In this document: piece after piece, positions 1 through 5,651 of the stretch
Numbering within the stretch: the stretch's first letter is position 1
Layout: each line of letters opens with the position of its first letter
NCBI GenBank assembly: GCA_934670025.1
Contig: CAKUOS010000026.1
Coordinates: 1-31,367 of the forward strand
DNA from: an uncultured Oscillospiraceae bacterium
GTDB lineage: Bacteria; Bacillota; Clostridia; Oscillospirales; Oscillospiraceae
Reading direction: 5' to 3'
DNA length: 31,367 nucleotides
The notes under the pieces: model-generated
Seen by the model: the letters and a program-made list of their open reading frames with translations, nothing else
Database searches by the model: none
Told to the model about the DNA's origin: nothing
Program-made: the position numbers and the translations under genes

Positions 1-144
1 GAAAGCCCCCAGCCGCCGGAGTTCCCCAAGAGCAAAGAAAAAGCGTCTCCTGCCGCCGTAGGAAGTGAACAGGAGACACAGCCGAAAAGGGCTGCTTGCA
101 GTATAGCACAGTCCGCCGAAAAAGGAAAGGGGCTTTACCAATGA
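1..144 (+). CDS. C-terminal end of an upstream phage gene (partial)
   Basis: Frame 1 is open from the window edge to a TGA at 142-144, giving 47 residues rich in Pro, Lys, Ser, Ala and Glu (a flexible tail). The stop overlaps the ATG of the next gene as ATGA, the usual sign of translational coupling in a phage operon, and this is the main reason to believe the frame is real. No domain can be recognised from this tail. It could be the end of an early phage protein such as a DNA-binding or recombination protein, but nothing in the sequence decides that. Confidence 0.5.
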   Translation, partial: ESPQPPEFPKSKEKASPAAVGSEQETQPKRAACSIAQSAEKGKGLYQ

Positions 145-416
145 GTAACACAGAAATTCAGAGCAAGGTCAACGAGCTTCGCGAGCTGCGCCGCATGGCT
201 GACGAACTCACCGCCGAGATCGAGAGCATTCAGGACGCGATCAAGGCGCACATGACCGCCATCGACGCCGACACGCTGACGGGCGCGGATTACAAGATCA
301 CGTGGAAGTCTGTGACCAGCAGCCGGTTCGACAGCACGGCGTTCAAGAAGGCGATGCCCGAACTGGCCGAGCGCTTCACCAGGTCCACCACAAGCCGCCG
401 CTTTATTGTGGCGTAA
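141..416 (+). CDS. Small coiled-coil phage protein, SRF/RRF-motif family
   Basis: A 91-residue protein. The first half (about residues 5-50) is charged and heptad-like, consistent with a coiled coil. The second half carries the pattern TSSRFD...FKKA.PEL...FT..TTSRRF, which I know from small proteins in early regions of clostridial phages and which resembles the tail of siphovirus Gp157-like proteins. An upstream in-frame start exists at 96. ATG 141 is preferred because it follows GGAAAGGGG and overlaps the stop of the preceding frame (ATGA). The biochemical role is not known. Its place at the head of the early gene group suggests a replication or recombination accessory function, which is inference only. 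Confidence 0.7.
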   Translation: MSNTEIQSKVNELRELRRMADELTAEIESIQDAIKAHMTAIDADTLTGADYKITWKSVTSSRFDSTAFKKAMPELAERFTRSTTSRRFIVA

Positions 417-484
417 GGGAAGACGGCGGGCGGGGGTTCCCGCCCGCACATCGGACAGGCTTGTGAGCCGGGAAGGAATTGACC

Positions 485-1069
485 ATGAAGAAGATCACAA
501 CAGCCGCCAGCGTCAGCGCTGCGTGGCGAAGCATGAGCGACGAGGAACAGTATACCGCCTTGCAGAAAATGGCGTGGACAGTCCGCAGAGGCGGCAGCAA
601 GCGCGGCGCGGAGTGGGTACAGACGCGGGACGACGCGATGACCGTAGCCGCCGAAGCGTGGCTCAGAATGGGCGCGGCGCTGGAGCGCAACGAACGGGCC
701 GAAGAACCGCGCCCGCTCAACCTGATTCTGTACGGTGCCTGTGCGCAGGCCGCAAATACCACCGCCCGCAGAGAAAAGCGCTATTTCAGCGCCACGGCCA
801 GCCTGACCATGGAAGACGGCGAAATGACGGATCTTTTTGATATGAACGCCGTCCATGTGCTGCCCGCGACAATTCCGGAAGAGAATGCCGTGCAGCGGGA
901 TCTTCTCGCCCGGCTTCTGCAAACGGACGAAGACTGCAGCATTGCCGGCCGCATGGCCGAAGGGCTGACCATCCGGGAGATCGCCGCCGCGCTGGGTATG
1001 AGTAAATCCGCGGTCCAGCGCCGCATCAATAACATCAGAAATCGCGCCCGCCAGCTTGCGAGCGCATGA
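485..1069 (+). CDS. Phage-type sigma-region-4-like HTH protein
   Basis: A 194-residue protein. The C-terminal 50 residues (about 142-190) contain a clear sigma-70 region-4-like helix-turn-helix (TIREIAAALGMSKSAVQRRI) followed by a basic helix. The N-terminal part is helical and has no typical region 2, so a full ECF sigma factor is unlikely. Phage-encoded proteins of this shape often act as late-transcription or replication regulators. ATG 485 lies 7 nt after GGAAGGA and is preferred over the in-frame TTG at 479. The next gene follows after 16 nt. A possible target is the strong promoter at 3012-3040 that heads the tail operon, but this is conjecture. Confidence 0.7.
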   Translation: MKKITTAASVSAAWRSMSDEEQYTALQKMAWTVRRGGSKRGAEWVQTRDDAMTVAAEAWLRMGAALERNERAEEPRPLNLILYGACAQAANTTARREKRYFSATASLTMEDGEMTDLFDMNAVHVLPATIPEENAVQRDLLARLLQTDEDCSIAGRMAEGLTIREIAAALGMSKSAVQRRINNIRNRARQLASA

Positions 1070-1085
1070 AAAAGGAGAATGTACA

Positions 1086-1292
1086 ATGCGTATGAACATG
1101 AACAAACTGAGCGCAGAAGAATTGTCCGAGCGTTTGCGGCTTCGCAGCTGCACCGAGGCGGACGGCGGCGCCGGCCGGCAGGAAATGCCGGCAGAGGAAG
1201 AACAGGAATGGCGCGCGATCCTGAAGCAGCTGACCGCCGCGCAGAAGGCGCAGCTGTGGGCGCTCGTCTGCCAGATGCGGGAGGATGGATGA
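1086..1292 (+). CDS. Small acidic phage protein of unknown function
   Basis: A 68-residue protein with a well-placed AAAGGAG 8-9 nt before ATG 1086 and only 16 nt after the preceding gene, so probably cotranscribed with it. It begins with an SAEEL helix, has an acidic middle (around residues 35-45) and ends in a helix of the form LTAAQKAQLWALVCQM. I do not recognise the family. Its size, position and codon use fit the accessory genes of the phage region. A hairpin begins at its stop codon, so the early transcript may end here. Confidence 0.55.
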   Translation: MRMNMNKLSAEELSERLRLRSCTEADGGAGRQEMPAEEEQEWRAILKQLTAAQKAQLWALVCQMREDG

Positions 1293-1315
1293 GGGAGGGG
1301 GAATTTCCCTCCCTC
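1291..1315 (+). terminator. Hairpin after the early gene group
   Basis: GAGGGAGGG at 1291-1299 pairs exactly with CCCTCCCTC at 1307-1315 around a 7-nt loop, starting at the stop codon of the preceding gene. The sequence after it is AT-rich but lacks a proper U run, so intrinsic termination is only possible, not clear. Confidence 0.35.
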
Positions 1316-1405
1316 AAATATTCTTCGGTTCCGGGACAAAAGCAGAAATCCCGATAGAACAGTAAATGTAGGCAAGCACACAACAATTTTTAGGAGGAAA
1401 ACAAA

Positions 1406-2038
1406 ATGGAAAAAGAAACAAATGGAGTCAAAGCAATCAAACGGCACATTAAGATCACGTTTACCGAGCCGGTTTTTGCAGCATACCCCATCGAGGATGG
1501 AAGTGTGACGGTCAATAAAAATGTTGATGCAAGCAGGGGCATATCCTTTCCGCGTGTCGATAGCAAACCGGTATTTTACGACCATCAGATTAAGGATTAT
1601 TTCAAAAATACCTGTGATGTTCTCGCCAGAACGAAGGCAACGAGATCCAGCAAACTAAAATCATACAAGAAAACGATTGACGAAAGTTTCTCCGTATACC
1701 CGTCATTCATTCCTATTGATGTTAATGGAGAGATGAGCAAAAGTGTGCAGATATTTCGTCCGCAGAATATGCGGAGAAGAAAGCCAAAACTCACCGTGTT
1801 TGAAGAAGTTCCGGTGGGCAGTACGATCAACTTTGATGTAACACTTTTAAATCCTTCGCATGAAAAACTTTTGGAAGAATGGTTGGAACGTGGCCTATAT
1901 CGCGGTTTGGGACAATGGAATGTTGGGAGGTTCACCTACACGATGAGCGACGAAGCAGGGACGCAGCTCGGCGGAACGGCCGAGCACTATGAGGAATGGC
2001 TTCATAAGCAAAACTTTTTCCCAAAAGAATTGGAATGA
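1406..2038 (+). CDS. Phage protein with GLGQW glycine-loop motif, unknown function
   Basis: A 210-residue protein. It opens with a beta-strand-like segment (KRHIKITFTEPVFAAYP) and near residue 170 has GLYRGLGQWNVGRFTY. This combination, an IKITFTEPVLG-like start and a late G-L-G-Q-W loop, matches a family of hypothetical proteins in Firmicute prophages. The late Gly-rich loop recalls RAMP/ferredoxin-like proteins, but that is only a visual likeness. The gene is visibly richer in A and T than its neighbours, a sign of separate acquisition within the element. AGGAGG stands 8 nt before ATG 1406. It has its own 110-bp upstream gap, in which I found no convincing promoter. Confidence 0.6.
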   Translation: MEKETNGVKAIKRHIKITFTEPVFAAYPIEDGSVTVNKNVDASRGISFPRVDSKPVFYDHQIKDYFKNTCDVLARTKATRSSKLKSYKKTIDESFSVYPSFIPIDVNGEMSKSVQIFRPQNMRRRKPKLTVFEEVPVGSTINFDVTLLNPSHEKLLEEWLERGLYRGLGQWNVGRFTYTMSDEAGTQLGGTAEHYEEWLHKQNFFPKELE

Positions 2039-2179
2039 CATTCCAATCAAAACGGCGTGAGTAACGAATTGTGACGCGGGAGCACGGAGGGAGGATTATT
2101 TTTCATCCTCCTGTGGTAGAAGCGTGCAGACTCGCTTTAAACCAGAAAAACCACACAACACTAAAAACGGAGGGATTTC

Positions 2180-2764
2180 ATGAATCAGGATACACATCTT
2201 TACATCGAAGCGAATCAGAAGCACGGGCGCGGATATCAGGTCCATATTGTCATTGACGGTATCGTCGACAGCACGATGGCAGACGAGCCGTTCAGCCTGT
2301 ACGAGGCGCTTGGCGGTGCGCAGCTCACGCTGGAGGCCGTAAACAAAGAGCGCGGGACAAATGATCTGTTGCCCGATGTGCTGCTGGTGAGCCGCGCGGC
2401 GGCAGAAGCAGAGCGGCGTACCGATTTTCTAAGCGCAAAGCTCCTGCGGGATAACAGCAGCGGACATGACCCGTGGCTGACGATCGGTGCGAAGCCGCGG
2501 CCAGAGGGATGTATTACGCCCTGTGAGGCGGTCTGTCTGGCCTACGCCGCCGCGCGGGAAGATCATAAGCCGAAGGGCGATTCCGTCTGTAGGGCGTTCT
2601 GCCGCTGGCTTGCGGCCAAACGCTGCGGCGGCACTGCGACAGAGCTTTATAACGCCCTCATGCGCCAGCCGACGACCGACATGGGCTATGCATGGATCGA
2701 GCGGGCATTTCAGACCGTCGACATTGACGCGGCAGAGATTCAACAGTGGTTTTCTGCGGAATGA
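2180..2764 (+). CDS. Hypothetical phage protein
   Basis: A 194-residue protein with GGAGGG 7 nt before ATG 2180. Residues 1-60 look like two to three beta strands followed by a helix (HLYIEANQ.HGRGYQVHIVIDGIVD). The C-terminal half is helical with several Cys and Trp residues (CEAVCLAYAAAREDHKPKGDSVCRAFCRWL, about 113-142). The Cys residues are not spaced as a classical zinc finger. I do not recognise the family. A 14-base repeat, AACCAGAAAAACCA, lies 26 nt before this start (2140-2153) and again 27 nt before the next gene start (2764-2777), which suggests duplicated leader sequence. Confidence 0.55.
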   Translation: MNQDTHLYIEANQKHGRGYQVHIVIDGIVDSTMADEPFSLYEALGGAQLTLEAVNKERGTNDLLPDVLLVSRAAAEAERRTDFLSAKLLRDNSSGHDPWLTIGAKPRPEGCITPCEAVCLAYAAAREDHKPKGDSVCRAFCRWLAAKRCGGTATELYNALMRQPTTDMGYAWIERAFQTVDIDAAEIQQWFSAE

Positions 2765-2804
2765 ACCAGAAAAACCAGAGAATATCGGAAAAGGAGCGAG
2801 CACG

Positions 2805-2970
2805 ATGGAAGAATTACAGGTAATCAGTAATATGATCTAAAAAGCCTGAATACGGCGAATGGGTGTGGGACGTGGCGGTGCATTCTGCAAAGCCCGTGCA
2901 GACGTTCCGATACTACAAATCTGTTATTCCGGTCATGGAGGAGAAGCTGCGGGAAGATGGCAAGCGTTAA
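2805..2970 (+). pseudogene. Small phage gene broken by a +1 frameshift
   Basis: The frame starting at ATG 2805 (AAGGAG upstream) reads MEELQVISNMI and stops at TAA 2838-2840. The +1 frame, open after the TGA at 2833-2835, continues with KKPEYGEWVWDVAVHSAKPV and then about 22 more natural-looking residues, ending at TAA 2968-2970. Joining the two frames around 2838 gives a sensible protein of about 55 residues. The junction has no slippery sequence like those of known +1 sites, so a one-base insertion (mutation or sequencing error) is more likely than programmed frameshifting. I do not know the function. The gene may be decaying. Confidence 0.5.
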
Positions 2971-3001
2971 GAACAAATTGGAAAAAATAAAATATTTGTT
3001 C
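2971..3001. repeat. Inverted repeat upstream of the tail-operon promoter
   Basis: GAACAAAT (2971-2978) and ATTTGTTC (2994-3001) form a perfect 8-bp inverted repeat with an A-rich 15-nt centre. It ends 10 nt before the -35 box at 3012. It could be an operator for a phage regulator or a weak terminator for the upstream genes. Neither is proven by the sequence. Confidence 0.4.
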
Positions 3002-3011
3002 GTGTTTAATG

Positions 3012-3040
3012 TTTACAGATACCTGATTTTATGCTATAAT
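3012..3040 (+). promoter_or_regulatory. Strong extended -10 sigma-A promoter
   Basis: TTTACA at 3012-3017 and a perfect TATAAT at 3035-3040 are separated by exactly 17 bp, with TG one base upstream of the -10 (extended -10). It is the only strong promoter I see upstream of the tail gene operon (3248-10790). Predicted transcription starts around 3047, directly before the structured region. Confidence 0.85.
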
Positions 3041-3046
3041 ATAGTC

Positions 3047-3215
3047 AAAGCAGGATGCCTGCTTACTCACCCCTTTTTGTGATCCCTGTGCCGGACCAGA
3101 CCGGCCAACAAAGGGCGGGGTGCGGTCAAGCAAAATACTGAATCATACGCGCTGTTTCGGTGCTTTCTCCTGCGGGAGTAGTGTCGGAACAGCGCTTTTG
3201 TTTTGCTTGGCCGCA
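3047..3215 (+). ncRNA. Candidate structured RNA or operon leader
   Basis: The non-coding stretch after the promoter is dense with pairings. Hairpin 1 is AAGCAGG/CCTGCTT (3048-3054 with 3058-3064). Stem 2 is CACCCC/GGGGTG (3068-3073 with 3117-3122), enclosing GCCGG/CCGGC (3090-3094 with 3101-3105). Stem 3 pairs 14 bases, 3122-3135 with 3201-3214, with a single G-U. Stem 3 encloses GCGCTGTT/AACAGCGC (3149-3156 with 3188-3195) and a CTCC/GGAG hairpin (3167-3178). Downstream, TCCTG at 3216-3220 can pair with CAGGA at 3234-3238, part of the ribosome binding site of the next gene. I do not recognise a known RNA class. Possibilities are an operon leader, a cis-acting antiterminator, or a small RNA ending at the U-rich 3196-3204. 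Confidence 0.6.
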
Positions 3216-3247
3216 TCCTGCAACATTTTTTGACAGGAGGAATGTTT

Positions 3248-3442
3248 TTGACTGAGAACGAAAAAATCCGCGCTGCCCGTGCGGCGTATATGCGGGACTA
3301 TGCGCGAAAACGCCGTCGAAGCAGTCAGGAAATGCGCGAGCGGGAAAAAGAGAGCCGTGACCGATACTGGCTACGCAAATTCGATGAAATGCAGGCCGCA
3401 GCAAGCGGCGGAAAGGAAGAAATGAATGAGACGACCGACTGA
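3248..3442 (+). CDS. Small basic phage protein with TTG start
   Basis: A 64-residue protein, strongly charged, with an AARAAYMRDYARKRRR segment at about residues 8-23 and a second RYWLRKFDEM helix near 40-50. Repeats of this Y.R.Y/YW.RK type occur in small phage proteins near terminase or HNH genes. The start is chosen as TTG 3248: AGGAGG at 3235-3240 is 7 nt from it but only 1 nt from the in-frame ATG at 3242, too close for initiation. The ribosome site may be partly masked by pairing with 3216-3220. The 3' end overlaps the next gene by 17 nt. Function unknown, with nucleic acid binding plausible from its charge. Confidence 0.6.
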   Translation: MTENEKIRAARAAYMRDYARKRRRSSQEMREREKESRDRYWLRKFDEMQAAASGGKEEMNETTD

Positions 3443-4091
3443 GGCAATATATTGTTTGAATTTCTGGCGAAGCAGATTCCACGGAAAATCCGGGGACGAA
3501 CCCTATCTCGATGTAACGGGAGACGGTATTTCCACAGGAAAAATGCTGCGCGTGTACGTGGACGCGCGGCGGTTCCCGACATGGAGCGAGTGGAAAATGG
3601 AAGCGGATAAGGCGCGAGCGTGCGCTTATGTCGGCGAATCGTCGATGCGCGGGTTTTACGTTAAGAGCGGCACGGCCTACCCGCTCTGCGCAAACCCGGC
3701 GTTCATGGTCGAGGGATCAGAAGCCCCGTACCTTGACCCGATTTTGTGGGTGAACGTGCTCTGCCCGAGCGAATCCGAATTCAACTGGGCTGTAGATGAG
3801 GCGAAAAAAGTAGCGGCCCTCAAAGTGAAGAAGCTGGGGTCGAGTGAACTCTATGCGCCGTTCAACAATGTCCAGTATCGGCACAGAGAGGCCGCAGAAA
3901 GCGAGATCGACGCATTCCTCAGACGGAACGGGATCGAAAGTGCAGCGGCAGCGGCCGGCGGCGTGTCCGACATGAAGACCTACGGCCCGGTTCCGGATGA
4001 CATCAAGGAACTGCTCGGACAAAATGGGCTGGACGCATCAGAATGCGGCGATATGCTCGGCGAACTCTTTCGGAAGTGGGGTGTCCAATAA
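3426..4091 (+). CDS. Hypothetical protein of the tail operon
   Basis: A 221-residue protein with GGAAAGG about 8 nt before ATG 3426 and a start inside the preceding gene. Residues 5-90 look beta-rich (IYCLNFWRSRF, LRVYVDARRFPTW, GFYVKSGTAYPL). The C-terminal part is helical and includes an Ala-rich stretch near 180. No family is recognised, and no enzyme motif stands out. The stop TAA overlaps the ATG of the next gene (TAATG), so translation is probably coupled. Its position three genes before a gp10-like protein suggests a head-tail or tail role, but early-type function is not excluded. Confidence 0.6.
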   Translation: MRRPTEAIYCLNFWRSRFHGKSGDEPYLDVTGDGISTGKMLRVYVDARRFPTWSEWKMEADKARACAYVGESSMRGFYVKSGTAYPLCANPAFMVEGSEAPYLDPILWVNVLCPSESEFNWAVDEAKKVAALKVKKLGSSELYAPFNNVQYRHREAAESEIDAFLRRNGIESAAAAAGGVSDMKTYGPVPDDIKELLGQNGLDASECGDMLGELFRKWGVQ

Positions 4092-4570
4092 TGCGAAAAT
4101 TTTCTCGTCGCCGCAGCCGGCAGCTTACCGTGAAGAAGCAGCCAGTCAATATCGGCGGTATTCCGATTTATCCATATCTGCTGCATGACCGGACGACATT
4201 TATGAGCGCGCTTCCTGCGATTGCGCTTCTGCGGCATATCAGACGAACGAATGTCCCCATCCTGCAAGCGTTTTTTGAAACAGACTACGCCTGCGGAGAT
4301 TTTGGGCAGCCGGCAACCGGGCTTTTCCGGAGCATGGTGACGATGCTGCTGGGCGGTATGCGCATCGGCGTCGGTGAGCCTGACGACCAGCGTATGCGGC
4401 ACGTTGATCTTGTGGTGAACCACAAGGCACGCAGGCTGATCGGCTTGGTCGTCCATACGTCGGAGCGTGATTATTTTGTGACGCCGCAGCTGTTTGAACG
4501 GCTGATTCCGGTTCTGACCGCAGAGAACGGCTTTGAAAAAGCGGAGGGCACAGATGCTGATCACGCATGA
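4091..4570 (+). CDS. Hypothetical protein of the tail operon
   Basis: A 159-residue protein starting at the ATG that overlaps the previous stop (TAATG). A longer in-frame start at 4043 lies inside the preceding gene and is not favoured. The N-terminus is very basic (residues 2-20, MRKFSRRRSRQ...). The middle contains YPYLLHDRTTFMSALPAIALL, and the C-terminal region looks alpha/beta. I do not recognise it. The gene overlaps the next one by 17 nt. In phages the two genes before the tape measure are often tail assembly chaperones, but here two further genes intervene and no frameshift signal is visible, so I do not assign that role. Confidence 0.55.
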   Translation: MRKFSRRRSRQLTVKKQPVNIGGIPIYPYLLHDRTTFMSALPAIALLRHIRRTNVPILQAFFETDYACGDFGQPATGLFRSMVTMLLGGMRIGVGEPDDQRMRHVDLVVNHKARRLIGLVVHTSERDYFVTPQLFERLIPVLTAENGFEKAEGTDADHA

Positions 4571-5072
4571 GCTGCTGGAGCGGGCTATACCTGTCTGCAT
4601 TACCTTTCCTTCGCCTTGGGGTTCTCTTTCTGTGGCGAAGGCTGAGGTCGGTGGAAAACTGGAGCATTTCATTTGGAAAACCAACTTCAAGAAACGCTTC
4701 GATTGGGACGGCAGTTTTTTTGACGCCGAGGGAGAAATGCTCCGGATCACGCTCAATCTGCTGCATGACGCCGGGTATATGAGCCTGCCTGAATATTGGA
4801 AGCCCGGAGACGAAGACCATGGACAGCCGCCAGCCTGGTTCGACCTGAAGCGGGAAGCGGAGCAGCACCGTGCGGAAGTCGCGGCACAGGCCCGGCAGCA
4901 GACTGCAAAAACGGCAATCTATACATTTTCGCGTGAGAATGAAGACAGCACCCGGACGACGGTCCGGGTGCGGGCAGCAAACCAGACAGCGGCACGGGAA
5001 GCGCTGAGTCAGGCGTTCCTGAACCGCGCGACACTCTGTACAGTGCAGGACGGCGAACGGTATGAGCTGTGA
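4554..5072 (+). CDS. Hypothetical protein of the tail operon
   Basis: A 172-residue protein. ATG 4554 has GGAGGG 5 nt upstream and lies within the end of the preceding gene. Residues 15-75 look beta-rich (VCITFPSPWGSLSVAKAEV). A Gln/Ala/Arg-rich helix spans about 100-122 (REAEQHRAEVAAQARQQ). The last 45 residues form a small alpha/beta unit of the form YTFSRENEDSTRTTVRVRAANQTAAREAL, like short phage modules that contain ordered strands and one helix. Function unknown. It is followed by a 101-bp gap without a promoter, holding only an imperfect GAGTCCGG/CCGGGCTC hairpin near 5132-5154. Confidence 0.55.
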   Translation: MLITHELLERAIPVCITFPSPWGSLSVAKAEVGGKLEHFIWKTNFKKRFDWDGSFFDAEGEMLRITLNLLHDAGYMSLPEYWKPGDEDHGQPPAWFDLKREAEQHRAEVAAQARQQTAKTAIYTFSRENEDSTRTTVRVRAANQTAAREALSQAFLNRATLCTVQDGERYEL

Positions 5073-5173
5073 GGACAGCAAGGCCCGAAGGACAGAATAT
5101 CCCCCGAAACGGTCGGGCAGAAACCGCAGGAGTCCGGTACAGCGCCGGGCTCTTGCCTTTATGAGGAGTTTTT

Positions 5174-5647
5174 ATGGCGATCGAAGATTTTGCTCGGGAT
5201 TTTAACCGCCGTTTGGACGATGCGGTCGGAAAGGCGATGGAAGGCTATGTGGCAGATGCCGTCCGTGCGGCGATCGCATCGGCGGTCGAATCCGAGGTCT
5301 ACAGCGAAAAGGTTTATAAACGCAGTGAAGACCATCCGTATGTCCGACGAGATGAGACGGGCAAACCCGGCGGCCTGATGGATTGGAACGTGATGGAGGC
5401 AAACTATGACCCGTCGACCATGACGCTGGAGGTTCAGAACAGGAGCCGGGACGATGATACCGGCCGGTTGATCGCGCCGGTTGTGGAAAGCGGTCACGGC
5501 TATCAGTGGAAGAAATCGGCGATTTACAAGACAAAGCAGGCGCGCCCATTCCATCAGAAAGCACAGGAGCTTGCAATCGGAACCGGGCTTGTGCGGAAAG
5601 CGTTGGAAAAATCTCTGACGGAAAGCGGATTCAAGGTGAAGGAGTGA
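5174..5647 (+). CDS. HK97 gp10-like tail completion/connector protein
   Basis: A 157-residue protein with GAGGAG before ATG 5174. The layout fits the clostridial branch of gp10-like putative tail components: an N-terminal helix (FARDFNRRLDDAVGKAMEGY), an E-V-Y...V-Y-K-R segment, GGLMDWNVMEANYD, a strand with V-E-S-G-H-G-Y, and a late A-R-P-F motif (around residue 123) before a final helix ending in ESGFKVKE. Proteins of this family sit at the head-tail junction of siphoviruses and are normally encoded a few genes before the tape measure. Here the tape measure follows after 4 nt. The assignment rests on motif layout, so I hold it at moderate confidence. Confidence 0.65.
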   Translation: MAIEDFARDFNRRLDDAVGKAMEGYVADAVRAAIASAVESEVYSEKVYKRSEDHPYVRRDETGKPGGLMDWNVMEANYDPSTMTLEVQNRSRDDDTGRLIAPVVESGHGYQWKKSAIYKTKQARPFHQKAQELAIGTGLVRKALEKSLTESGFKVKE

Positions 5648-5651
5648 GACG

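Noticed and set aside
290..1585. Long minus-strand open frame across the early phage genes
   Set aside because: It lies opposite three well-supported + strand genes with good ribosome sites, its composition is that of a complementary-strand shadow, and it shows no recognisable domain.
2090..2111. Hairpin GGAGGAT/ATCCTCC in the gap before 2180 as a terminator
   Set aside because: The stem is only 7 bp, the T residues are in the loop and no T run follows it.
4043..4090. Longer start for the gene ending at 4570
   Set aside because: The extension lies wholly within the preceding gene in another frame, and the TAATG overlap at 4089-4093 gives a better start.
4091..5072. Tail assembly chaperone pair with programmed frameshift (gpG/gpGT type)
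   Set aside because: The two genes overlap but each has its own start and ribosome site. I see no slippery heptamer at the overlap, and two other features lie between them and the tape measure.
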